A program made the translations under genes and the position numbers. A stretch of DNA of 46,331 nt, taken from positions 1 to 46,331 of the forward strand of contig JAEUGY010000102.1 in assembly GCA_016794625.1 (NCBI GenBank), written 5' to 3'. The stretch comes from Opitutaceae bacterium. GTDB lineage: Bacteria > Verrucomicrobiota > Verrucomicrobiia > Opitutales > Opitutaceae. The notes beneath the pieces are model-generated. The model searched no databases. It was not told the origin of the DNA and saw only the letters and a program-made list of their open reading frames with translations. Shown one piece after another: positions 7,088-15,420 of this stretch (within the stretch, counting starts at the first letter, position 1; the number at the start of each line of letters is the position of its first letter).

Positions 7088-8974
7088 ATGGCGCCCACGC
7101 ATCTCGCCCTGCTCGTTCTCCTCGCGCCCCTTGCCTCGGCCGCCCTCATCGCCCTGTTCCTGCGGCGACACGGAGGCCTGGCGGCGGCGTTGTCCGTGCT
7201 CGCCGCCGCGGTGGTGGCCGGCGCCGGTCTCACCCTCGTGCTCGGGGGGCACCGCTTCAACGCGTCCATGCCCTGGCTGCAGCTGGGCGACTTCACGCTT
7301 TCGCTCGGGTTCAAGGTCGACGACCTCGCGGCGCTCATGCTCGCGGTCGTGGGTGTGGTCGGCCTCGCCGTGCACGTGTTTTCCCTCGGCTACATGCACG
7401 ACGATGGCGCGCGTGGGCGCTACTTCGGCGGCCTGTCGATCTTCATGTTCTCGATGCTCGGCATTGTCCTCGCCGACAATCTGCTGATGATTTTCGTCTT
7501 CTGGGAGCTGGTCGGCTTCAGTTCGTATCTGCTGATCAACCACTACCACGAGAAACAGTCGGCGGCGGACGCGTCGAAGAAGGCCTTCATCGTCAACCGG
7601 GTCGGCGACTTCGGTTTCCTGCTCGGCATCCTCTGGTGCTACTGGAGCCTCGGCACGGTCAACCTGTCGGAGCTCGGGGCCGCGGCCGAAGGCGGCAAGG
7701 TCATCGCGGCCGGCATCCCCCTGCTGCTCTTTTGCGGTGCCATCGGCAAATCCGCCCAGATGCCGTTGCATGTGTGGTTGCCCGACGCGATGGAAGGTCC
7801 GACGCCGGTCTCGGCGCTGATCCACGCGGCGACCATGGTGGCGGCCGGCATCTACATGCTGTGCCGGATCGAGCCGCTCTTTGCGGCCGCGCCCGACGCG
7901 CTGACGGCCGTGCTCTGGATTGGCACGATCACCGCGGTGTATGCGGCGTTCTGCGCGATCGTGCAGAGCGACATCAAGAAGGTCCTGGCCTATTCCACGC
8001 TGTCCCAGCTCGGTTACATGGTCGCGGCGTTCGGACTCGGCGCCCTTACCGTCTCCCACTCGCACGGCGACGGCGCGGCGCACAGCGTGGCGTTCGCCGC
8101 CGGGGCGGGGGCCGCGATGTTCCATCTCACCACGCACGCCTTCTTCAAGGCGCTGCTCTTCCTGGGATCGGGCGCGGTCATCCATGCCTGTCACCACGAA
8201 CAGGACATCTTCAAGATGGGCGGACTGAAGCAGCTGCCCGTCACCTTCATCACCTTCACGGTGGGCGTGCTCGCGATCATCGGCACGCCGGGCCTGGCCG
8301 GCTTCTTCTCCAAGGACGCGATCCTGTACCTCGCGTATGCGAACAACAAGGCGGTCTTCGGTGTACTCGCGTTCACCGCCGTGCTGACCGCGTTCTACAT
8401 GGTCCGCATGTGGAAGCTCGTCTTCCTCGGCGCTCCCCGCAGCGAAAACGCCAGCCACGCCCACGAGGGCGGCCTGTCGATGCTGGCCCCGCTGCTTGTC
8501 CTCGGCGTTCTGGCCGTCGTCGGGGGTTGGTCCGGAACCTACGGCAGGCTGGCGGGTTCGTTTGCCGACCTCATTCCGGTCGCGCATGGCGCAGACCACA
8601 CCGTCATCCTGGTGACGAGTCTGATCGTGCTGGTCGTCGGCGCGGGAGCGGCCTGGGTGTTTTATCCGTCGGTGTCGCAGGATGCACTCGCCACCCGCGT
8701 GCCCGGAGCCTTTGCCGGTCTCACCCTGCTCAAGGAGTCCTTTGACGGCCTCTACGGCTACTACGTGGCCAAAATCCAGCAGCGGTTCGCCATGCTGGTG
8801 AACTACCTCGAGCAGATCCTGCTCTCCGGCCTGATCATCCGCGGCGCGGCCGGTCTGGTGGGCCTGGTCGGACTCGGGGCCCGCGCCCTGCATGTCGGCA
8901 GCCTGCACGTCTATGTCTATTGGTTCCTCCTCGGCGTGGCGCTCTTCTGGGGCTTTGCCGCCGGCATTTTCTAG
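7088..8974 (+). CDS. nuoL: NADH-quinone oxidoreductase subunit L (antiporter-like)
   Basis: A 628-residue distal proton-pumping subunit with about 16 membrane segments. The antiporter-family core is clear: FWELVGFSSYLLINHY with the conserved Glu, and IGKSAQMPLHVWLPDAMEG followed by PVSALIHAATMVAAG with the conserved Lys and His residues. The C-terminal part (after about 500) carries the hydrophobic region expected for the lateral helix and final anchoring helix. A His-containing loop (SHSHGDGAAHS, near residue 321) is a small departure from typical sequences. It lies 42 bases after nuoK, with a pyrimidine-rich leader (catcctttcctgattcc). Confidence 0.97.
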   Translation: MAPTHLALLVLLAPLASAALIALFLRRHGGLAAALSVLAAAVVAGAGLTLVLGGHRFNASMPWLQLGDFTLSLGFKVDDLAALMLAVVGVVGLAVHVFSLGYMHDDGARGRYFGGLSIFMFSMLGIVLADNLLMIFVFWELVGFSSYLLINHYHEKQSAADASKKAFIVNRVGDFGFLLGILWCYWSLGTVNLSELGAAAEGGKVIAAGIPLLLFCGAIGKSAQMPLHVWLPDAMEGPTPVSALIHAATMVAAGIYMLCRIEPLFAAAPDALTAVLWIGTITAVYAAFCAIVQSDIKKVLAYSTLSQLGYMVAAFGLGALTVSHSHGDGAAHSVAFAAGAGAAMFHLTTHAFFKALLFLGSGAVIHACHHEQDIFKMGGLKQLPVTFITFTVGVLAIIGTPGLAGFFSKDAILYLAYANNKAVFGVLAFTAVLTAFYMVRMWKLVFLGAPRSENASHAHEGGLSMLAPLLVLGVLAVVGGWSGTYGRLAGSFADLIPVAHGADHTVILVTSLIVLVVGAGAAWVFYPSVSQDALATRVPGAFAGLTLLKESFDGLYGYYVAKIQQRFAMLVNYLEQILLSGLIIRGAAGLVGLVGLGARALHVGSLHVYVYWFLLGVALFWGFAAGIF

Positions 8975-9019
8975 GCCCGCCATGCGACCCCTTTCTGTGC
9001 GCCCAGCTCCGTCCCAGCG

Positions 9020-10546
9020 ATGACCATGCACGTCGACCTTCTACTCGTCTCGATCGCGACCCCGCTCGCGGTGGCCCTGGCGATCTTCGCCGGTCTGCCC
9101 AAGCGGTACTCCGTCAAACTCGCCTACCTCGGGTTCGGCGTGCCGGCGGCCATCGCCCTGTGGCTCTGGAGCCGGTTTCCCACGAATCCGGGCGACACCT
9201 ACGTGTTCCTGTCGGCCTACGATCTCGGCCTCGAACTGCTCGGCATCCGGCTCAAGCTCGGCCTGAACGGCATTTCCCTGCCGCTCTTTGTCATGGCGGG
9301 TGTAGTGGGGCTGGCGGCGGGACTCTACGCGATCCAGTCCGGGGCGGAACGGCTCAAGATCTACCTCGCGCTGCTGCTGGTCATGCAGTCCGGGCTGATG
9401 GGCGTCTTCGCCAGCGTGGACATCTTCTTTTTCTACTTCTTCCACGAACTCGCGCTGATCCCGACCTTCATCATGGTCGGCATCTGGGGTGGACGCGATC
9501 GCAGCTATGCGGCGATGAAGCTGACGATTTACCTGACCGTCGGAGCGATGCTCTCGCTGATCGGACTGATCATCGTCTACTACCAGAGCGGCCTGGAGTC
9601 CTTCGACCTCATCAACCTGCGGCAGGAAGCGGTCGCCAACCCGATTTCCGCCACGGCCCAGAAGTACGGCTTTGGCCTCCTGCTCTTCGGCTTCGGCATC
9701 CTCGTTTCCCTCTGGCCCTTCCACACGTGGGCTCCGCTCGGATACGGCGCGGCGCCCAGCTCGGCGGCCATGCTGCATGCCGGCGTGCTGAAGAAGTTCG
9801 GTCTCTACGGCCTGATCCAGATTGCGCTCCCCATGCTGCCGGTCGGAGCGAGCCACTGGAGCGGCGTGCTGACCGTGCTGGCCCTGGGCAACATCCTCGT
9901 GATCGGGGTGATCACGATGGCCCAGCGCGACCTGAAGCAGGTCATCGGTTATGGCTCGGTCATGCACATGGGTTATGCCTTTCTCGGCGTGGCGAGCCTG
10001 TCGGTGATCGGCGCGGGGGGCGTGGTCCTGATGATGGTGGCGCACGGCCTGTCAGTGGCGCTGCTCTTCCTGCTCTCGACCTGCGTGCACCACCGGACGC
10101 ATACGTTTGATCTCACGGAAATGGGTGGCCTGGCGCAGAAGACGCCGGTGCTGGCGGCGTTCTTCGTCGCCGCGACCATGGCCTCGATCGGCCTGCCGGG
10201 GTTTGCCAATTTCTGGGGAGAGCTCGCGATCTTTGTCGCCGTCTGGAAATTCTCCCCCTGGGTGGCCGCAGGGGCGGTGGCCGGGGTGGTGATCTCGGCG
10301 ATCTACGGCCTGCGGGCCGCGGCGAGTGTCTTCTTCGGTTCGCCGACCGAGACCTTCTCCCGGGTGCTGGCGCAGACCGCGCCCGTGGATCTCCGCTGGG
10401 GTGAGAAAATCCCCGCGTTGATCCTGCTCGTTGCGCTCCTCTTTGTTGGCTTCTGGCCCCGGTCCCTGTCCGCACCGCTCAATTCCGCCCTCCAGGCGAT
10501 TTATCCGGCGCTCAAGGTCCTTCCGCTGGAAATCGTCCGCAAGTAA
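9020..10546 (+). CDS. nuoM: NADH-quinone oxidoreductase subunit M (antiporter-like)
   Basis: A 508-residue antiporter-like proton-pumping subunit with about 14 membrane segments. Key elements are FFFYFFHELALIPTFIMVG with the channel Glu, and LWPFHTWAPLGYGAAPSSAA followed by MLHAGVLKKFGLYGL. Further on are QRDLKQVIGYGSVMHMGYAF and GLPGFANFWGELAIF. The start codon region contains ATGACCATG; the first ATG (9020) is used here, the second is two codons later. It follows nuoL by 45 bases and precedes nuoN by 15. Confidence 0.97.
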   Translation: MTMHVDLLLVSIATPLAVALAIFAGLPKRYSVKLAYLGFGVPAAIALWLWSRFPTNPGDTYVFLSAYDLGLELLGIRLKLGLNGISLPLFVMAGVVGLAAGLYAIQSGAERLKIYLALLLVMQSGLMGVFASVDIFFFYFFHELALIPTFIMVGIWGGRDRSYAAMKLTIYLTVGAMLSLIGLIIVYYQSGLESFDLINLRQEAVANPISATAQKYGFGLLLFGFGILVSLWPFHTWAPLGYGAAPSSAAMLHAGVLKKFGLYGLIQIALPMLPVGASHWSGVLTVLALGNILVIGVITMAQRDLKQVIGYGSVMHMGYAFLGVASLSVIGAGGVVLMMVAHGLSVALLFLLSTCVHHRTHTFDLTEMGGLAQKTPVLAAFFVAATMASIGLPGFANFWGELAIFVAVWKFSPWVAAGAVAGVVISAIYGLRAAASVFFGSPTETFSRVLAQTAPVDLRWGEKIPALILLVALLFVGFWPRSLSAPLNSALQAIYPALKVLPLEIVRK

Positions 10547-10561
10547 ACGCCGCCCGTCGCG

Positions 10562-12082
10562 ATGAATCTCGAACTCCTTCAATCTGCCGCCGCCGACAAC
10601 CGGTGGGGAGCCTTGTTTCCCGAGCTCCTGCTCGGCTGTCTCGCGCTGTTGCTGCTCGTCCTGGAGATCGTGCTGCCGAAGAAGCACCACAGCGCGATCC
10701 CTTCCGTCGCGATTCTCGGACAGATCGCGCTGCTCATCGCCCTGATCGTCCACTTCCGGACGGGTTTCATCGGAATGACCACCTTCAACGGCCTGCTCCG
10801 GCATTCGGTGGAGGGACAGTTCATGCGGGTGTTTTTCCTGCTGACCTCGATTCTCGTCAGCATCCTCGGCGTGGTCAGCCTCTCCCGCCAGCGCATGCCG
10901 CGGATCGAGTTCTTCCACATCGTGATCGTGGTATCGGCGGCGATGATGCTGCTCGTCCAGAGCCACCACTTCGTCCTCTTCTTTGTCGCCCTCGAAACGG
11001 TCACGATCGGTTTCTACATCCTCGTCAGTTATTACCGCACCAACCCCCTCTCGCTCGAGGCCGGGTTGAAGTACCTGATCATGGGCGCGCTCAGCTCCTC
11101 GATCCTGCTGTTCGGCATTGTGCTGCTCTATGGCGTGGTCGGTAATCCGGCGCTCGCGCCGGCAGGTGCGGCCGGTTCGATGGACTTCTCGTCGGTGCGG
11201 CAGTTCCTTGCGCTGCATCCGGACAACTTCCTCGCCAAGGTGGGCATCGTGCTCGTGCTGTCCGGGGTGGCCTTCAAGATCGGCACCGTGCCGTTCCAGA
11301 TCTGGGTGCCGGATGTGTACCAGGGCGCGCCGACACCGGTCACCGCCTTCCTCGCGGTGGGTTCCAAGGCGGCCGGCTTTGCGGTGCTGATCGTGCTGGC
11401 CGGCGTGTTTGCTCCCTACCAGAAGCTGGTGATTCCGGTGCTGGCCTCGATGGCGGTGGCGACGATCCTCTTTGGCAATCTCGCGGCGTTGACCCAGTTC
11501 AATGTCAAACGCCTGATCGGTCTCTCCGGCGTTTCGCATGCAGGGTACCTGCTGATCGGTGTGATCGCCGCCTACACGGACCCGGCGGCGATTGGCGCGG
11601 TGTATTTTTACCTGTTCGCCTACCTGCTGGCGTCGTTTGCGGTGTTTGGGGTGATGACCCACGTCTCGGGGTCCAATGATGCGGAGCAGGAACTCGAGCA
11701 CTACGCCGACCTGGCGAAGACCCATCCGTTCCTCGCGTTCGTGCTGGCGGTGGGCCTCGGTTCGCTCGCCGGCATCCCGCCCCTGGCCGGGTTCATCGGC
11801 AAGTTGATGATCTTTCTCACCGCCTTCCACGCGGGACTCTACGTGCTGCTGGGCGTCGCCATTCTCGGCGTCATCGTTTCGATCTACTACTACTTCGGCT
11901 GGATCAAGGCCGCCTTCTTCGCTTCGTGGCGCCTGCCGGCGCCGGCGGGTGAGGCGCAGGCCGACCTGCCGCGGGTGGCGGTGGGCTGGCCGGCCAAGCT
12001 GGCCCTGGGCTCGCTCGCCCTCGGTTCGATCGTGCTCGGGTTCTACCAAGGGCCGCTGGTCGAGTGGTTGGTCTTGCGGTAA
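10562..12082 (+). CDS. nuoN: NADH-quinone oxidoreductase subunit N (antiporter-like)
   Basis: A 506-residue antiporter-like subunit next to NuoK in the membrane arm. The family core is seen in FVALETVTIGFYILVSYYR with the channel Glu, and GLKYLIMGALSSSILLFGI. It continues with KIGTVPFQIWVPDVYQGAP and TPVTAFLAVGSKAAGF, then QFNVKRLIGLSGVSHAGYLL. It is the last complex I gene of the operon. The ThyX-like gene begins 11 bases after its stop on the same strand. Confidence 0.96.
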   Translation: MNLELLQSAAADNRWGALFPELLLGCLALLLLVLEIVLPKKHHSAIPSVAILGQIALLIALIVHFRTGFIGMTTFNGLLRHSVEGQFMRVFFLLTSILVSILGVVSLSRQRMPRIEFFHIVIVVSAAMMLLVQSHHFVLFFVALETVTIGFYILVSYYRTNPLSLEAGLKYLIMGALSSSILLFGIVLLYGVVGNPALAPAGAAGSMDFSSVRQFLALHPDNFLAKVGIVLVLSGVAFKIGTVPFQIWVPDVYQGAPTPVTAFLAVGSKAAGFAVLIVLAGVFAPYQKLVIPVLASMAVATILFGNLAALTQFNVKRLIGLSGVSHAGYLLIGVIAAYTDPAAIGAVYFYLFAYLLASFAVFGVMTHVSGSNDAEQELEHYADLAKTHPFLAFVLAVGLGSLAGIPPLAGFIGKLMIFLTAFHAGLYVLLGVAILGVIVSIYYYFGWIKAAFFASWRLPAPAGEAQADLPRVAVGWPAKLALGSLALGSIVLGFYQGPLVEWLVLR

Positions 12083-12093
12083 CGCGGGGTGAC

Positions 12094-13440
12094 ATGCGCA
12101 TCACCGGTCTCGCCCTGGTTCCGCCTCCGACGGCGGCTGATCTTCCCAAGGTCACCCCGGAGCTGCTCGCCTCCGTGCTCGCACGGTATTCGCGGAGCAA
12201 CGACGGACTGGCCGCGATTCTCGAAAAGGTCGACCTGGCGAATCCCGACGCGTCGATCGACCGCATCCTCAAGTTTGTCGATTACGGCCACGCCTCGATC
12301 GGTGGTTTGACCGGCGGTCTGGCGGTGGCGCTGGACGGGATCTCGATGTGGCTGGCGTACAAGCTGTTTGAGATCGCGCAAATGGCGGACGGCCAGGAGT
12401 CGTCCACCCGCTACATCACCATGGACGCCTCCGCCGTGCCCTCGGCGGAAGAGCTCGGCGTGCCCGCGGACCTGGCTGATCGCTGGCGGGACCTGCTCGC
12501 CCGCTCCTTCGCCGCGTATCAGGCGGAGTATGCGCGCCTCGACGCCCTGGCTGTGGCAGAACCCGGCCGGATCCGGGTGCCGGAGGGGGCCAAGCCGGCG
12601 GTGGTGACGCGCCTGCGCAAGAACTACGCCCTCGACCGCGCCCGCTATTTCATTCCGCTCGCGACCCGCACCAATGTCGGCCTGGTGCAGACCTCGCGCA
12701 TGTGGGCGCAGACCGTCAAAACCCTCGATTCGCTGCCGCATCCCGAGGCCCGGGAAGCCGCGCGGTTGATTCGGGATGACCTGCTCAAACAGTCGCCGCG
12801 GCTCATGCGGCACAGCTTCGCCGAGCCCTCGTACGAGGAACAGGCGCGGCAGGACCTGGCGACCTCGGTGCGACTCGGTCTGGCGCGACTTTCAAGCGAG
12901 CCGCTGAAGGACGAAGTGTGGGTCCATGTCGACCGAGCCTGTCCCCCGTTTCTACAGGAAGAACAGCCGGTTTCCGAGGCGCTGCGACACCGGAGCAACC
13001 GGTACGGGCAGCAGGGTTCGGCCACCCGCCGCATGCGGGTGGGTTTTGCCTGGAACAACCTGGCGCTCGCCGAGCTGCGGGACCTCAACCGCCACCGCAC
13101 CGGAAACCGGTACACCCCGTTCATCCAGGCGGGCTTTTATCTTCCGCCGGAGATCGATCGAGCGGCGCATGCGAGCTTGCTGGCCGAGCAACGCGAGCTG
13201 ACCCGAGAATTGCTGCGTCGGGGCGCATCGGCCTACGTCTACAGCCTGCTGCTCGGGGCCCAGACGCCGTTCGAGCACACCACCCACGCGGACAAGTTCA
13301 TTTACGAGGCCGAATTGCGCACCGGCATGGGCGCGCATTTTCGTTATGCCGAGCACCTCAGTGCCGCGCTCCGGGGCTTTCTCGACCAGGTGCCCGAAGC
13401 GCGCGACTGGGTGGTCGAAGGCACCGCCGAACCGGAGTGA
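12094..13440 (+). CDS. ThyX-like (FAD-dependent thymidylate synthase family) long protein
   Basis: A 448-residue cytoplasmic protein, about twice the length of ordinary ThyX (roughly 220-250). The N-terminal half has the ThyX look: ARYSRSNDGL (30-39), ILKFVDYGHASIGG (58-71) and GQESSTRYITMD (100-111), which resembles the second half of the ThyX motif RHRxxSxNExSxRY. The RHR part appears far away in the C-terminal half as RHRTGNRY (333-340), preceded by LAELRDLN. The protein may be a tandem duplication in which the halves of the active site were partitioned. It may therefore be a diverged ThyX or a paralogue with another role. The ATG at 12094 is chosen because an earlier in-frame start overlaps nuoN. 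Confidence 0.75.
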   Translation: MRITGLALVPPPTAADLPKVTPELLASVLARYSRSNDGLAAILEKVDLANPDASIDRILKFVDYGHASIGGLTGGLAVALDGISMWLAYKLFEIAQMADGQESSTRYITMDASAVPSAEELGVPADLADRWRDLLARSFAAYQAEYARLDALAVAEPGRIRVPEGAKPAVVTRLRKNYALDRARYFIPLATRTNVGLVQTSRMWAQTVKTLDSLPHPEAREAARLIRDDLLKQSPRLMRHSFAEPSYEEQARQDLATSVRLGLARLSSEPLKDEVWVHVDRACPPFLQEEQPVSEALRHRSNRYGQQGSATRRMRVGFAWNNLALAELRDLNRHRTGNRYTPFIQAGFYLPPEIDRAAHASLLAEQRELTRELLRRGASAYVYSLLLGAQTPFEHTTHADKFIYEAELRTGMGAHFRYAEHLSAALRGFLDQVPEARDWVVEGTAEPE

Positions 13441-13519
13441 AACCGGGTGGGCGGCGGGCCGCGTGCGGTTCGCTTTTCAGGTAGCCTTGGCTGTCGCGAC
13501 GCCGTAGACACGTCCCTCC

Positions 13520-14332
13520 ATGTCGTGGCTTCAAAAACTCGAGCGCCGGCTGACCCCGCTCGCCATCGTCAATATCACGATGTATATCGTGATCGGGCAA
13601 ACGTTTGTGTATCTCACGACGATGTTTGGCCTTTTGGACGGATCGCGCTTGATGCTCGTTCCGGCCCTTGCGCTGCAGGGTGAGTGGTGGCGGTTGCTGA
13701 CCTTTGTCGCGGACCCGCCGTCGGCGCACTGGCTGTTCATCGCCTTCGCGCTCTACTTTCTCTACCTGACGGGAAATGCCCTCGAGAACCAGTGGGGACC
13801 CCTGCGGTTCAATCTCTTTCTCCTCGTCGGTTACGTGCTGACGGTCGGTACTTCGTTCATCACCCCGTATGCGGTGGCGAGCAACCTCTTCATCGCGGGC
13901 TCCATCTTCCTCGCCTTCGCGCACCTGCATCCGAATTTCACGATGTATGTGTTCCTCGTGCTGCCGATTCAGATCAAATGGCTCGCGTTGCTGACCTGGA
14001 TCTTTCTCGCCTGGAGCTTCTTCACCGGGGACCTCTCGACGCGCCTCGCGATTGGATCGTCGCTCGTAAACTTCTTCCTCTTCATGGGCCGCGACCTCTG
14101 GGCCGGGCTGCGCGACAGCCAGCGACGGGTGACGCACCAGACCCGCCGCATGGTGGTCGAGCGCAGTGGACCGGAAGTCCGGCATCGCTGCCTCGTCTGC
14201 AACCGCACCGACCTGTCGGATCCGCAGCTGGATTTTCGCTACTGTTCGAAGTGTGCGGGCGACCAGTGTTACTGCCCGGACCACATTCGGAACCACGAGC
14301 ACGTGCTGACGGAAGGCGATGAAAAAAAGTAG
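13520..14332 (+). CDS. Rhomboid-like membrane protein with C-terminal zinc ribbon
   Basis: A 270-residue protein with about five or six membrane helices (roughly 13-37, 69-88, 95-115, 118-136, 140-168, 175-193) followed by a cytoplasmic tail. The segment GEWWRLLTFV and the helix ending LTGNALENQWGPLRFNLF resemble the rhomboid fold. No GxSG serine motif or helix-6 catalytic histidine is apparent, so it is probably a pseudoprotease-type member. The tail has a Cys/His cluster, CLVC near 223-226 and CSKCAGDQCYCPDH near 241-254, suitable for binding one or two zinc ions. Its stop overlaps the prmB start by 14 bases, so the two are probably coupled. A weak hairpin (13441-13470) lies between thyX and this gene. 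Confidence 0.7.
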   Translation: MSWLQKLERRLTPLAIVNITMYIVIGQTFVYLTTMFGLLDGSRLMLVPALALQGEWWRLLTFVADPPSAHWLFIAFALYFLYLTGNALENQWGPLRFNLFLLVGYVLTVGTSFITPYAVASNLFIAGSIFLAFAHLHPNFTMYVFLVLPIQIKWLALLTWIFLAWSFFTGDLSTRLAIGSSLVNFFLFMGRDLWAGLRDSQRRVTHQTRRMVVERSGPEVRHRCLVCNRTDLSDPQLDFRYCSKCAGDQCYCPDHIRNHEHVLTEGDEKK

Positions 14333-15380
14333 GCCCGCCTCCCCGCGTCGCCCGGCCCGCCGGACCCCGTCGACGGCCGCCCCGGCCCGTGAGTCCAAGT
14401 CCGTGGCGACCCCGGCTCCTCTGAAACAGCTGCCGCCCACTTCCCAGCTGGAAACCCTGGCGGCCTGGCTGGCGTTTGCCGAGGACGTCTATGCGCGGGG
14501 CGGGGTCGCGCTCGGGCAGGTCGCCACCACGGCCCACGACGAGGCGCTGTACCTCCTGTTGCGCACGCTCGACTGGCCGCTCGACAGCGATGCCCGGGTG
14601 CTGGAGCACCGCATCGAGCCGGCCCAACGGATCGCGCTCCGTCGCGTCCTGGAAAAACGGATTCTCGAACGCGTTCCCGCCGCCTACCTCACGCGGGAGG
14701 CCTGGCTGGGCGAACACCGCTTTTATGTCGACGAGCGGGTCATCATCCCGCGCAGCTATGTGCTCGAGCACGTGGCCTCGCTGCAGATCGACGCCCTGCT
14801 CGCGGATGCGGGCCCGGTGCGGCGCGTGGCGGATGTCTGCACGGGCTCGGGCTGCCTGGCCATCCTGCTCGCTCATCACTTTCCCAAGGCGCGCGTGGAT
14901 GCCTTCGAGCTTTCGCCGGACGCGCTGGCCGTGGCAAAGATCAATGTCGCCGCCCACCGGCTGGTCCGTCGCGTGCAGTTGGTCCAAAGCGATGTTTTTG
15001 ACGCGCTGCCGCCGCCCCCCGGCGGTTATGACCTCATTCTGAGCAATCCGCCCTACGAGCCCAGCGCGGTGTGTGATGCCCTGCCGGCCGAGTTCCAACA
15101 GGAACCAAGACTGGCTCTCGACGGCGGGGCGGACGGGCTCGTCATCATCCGCAAACTGCTCCGCCAGGCGGGCGAGCGCATCGCCCCGCATGGCGTTGTG
15201 CTGATCGAGGTGGGCGGGCTGCGCGCCGCCATGGACCGCGAGTTTCCCCAGCTCGGGCTGGCCTGGCTGCCGTCGATCGACGGCAGCGACTGCGTCTGCG
15301 CCATTCGCGCGGAGGCCCTGCTCGCGCATCCGGTGCCGCCGGCCGGCGGGCCCCCGCGCGCGGCGAAACGTCGTCGGTGA
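14319..15380 (+). CDS. prmB: Ribosomal protein L3 N5-glutamine methyltransferase (PrmB type)
   Basis: A 353-residue class I SAM-dependent methyltransferase of the HemK group. The SAM loop is ADVCTGSGCLA (171-181) and the catalytic NPPY motif is at 243-246. PrmB rather than PrmC is suggested by the segment RVPAAYLTREAWLGEHRFYV (118-137), DERVIIPRS (138-146), and AEFQQEPRLALDGGADG after NPPY, all close to E. coli PrmB. PrmB methylates Gln150 of ribosomal protein L3. The first 40 residues are a basic, Pro/Ala/Arg-rich extension of unknown use. It overlaps the preceding rhomboid-like gene and is convergent with the beta-mannosidase gene. Confidence 0.88.
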   Translation: MKKSRPASPRRPARRTPSTAAPARESKSVATPAPLKQLPPTSQLETLAAWLAFAEDVYARGGVALGQVATTAHDEALYLLLRTLDWPLDSDARVLEHRIEPAQRIALRRVLEKRILERVPAAYLTREAWLGEHRFYVDERVIIPRSYVLEHVASLQIDALLADAGPVRRVADVCTGSGCLAILLAHHFPKARVDAFELSPDALAVAKINVAAHRLVRRVQLVQSDVFDALPPPPGGYDLILSNPPYEPSAVCDALPAEFQQEPRLALDGGADGLVIIRKLLRQAGERIAPHGVVLIEVGGLRAAMDREFPQLGLAWLPSIDGSDCVCAIRAEALLAHPVPPAGGPPRAAKRRR

Positions 15381-15420
15381 GCGCGGAGGGCCGGCCGCGG
15401 CGGGTGCCGCAGCCCTTGGG

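Noticed and set aside
6401-9031. Very long open frame (876 codons) on the minus strand opposite nuoJ-nuoL
   Set aside because: It is antisense to conserved complex I genes, is rich in Arg, Glu, His and Gln as expected for shadow frames in GC-rich DNA, and has no recognisable domain.
10052-12049. Long minus-strand open frame opposite nuoM and nuoN
   Set aside because: Same shadow-frame composition; the plus-strand genes are certain.
13441-13470. Weak hairpin after the ThyX-like gene
   Set aside because: Outer arms AACCG/CGGTT are short and interrupted, and the T-rich part is only four bases; not convincing as a terminator.
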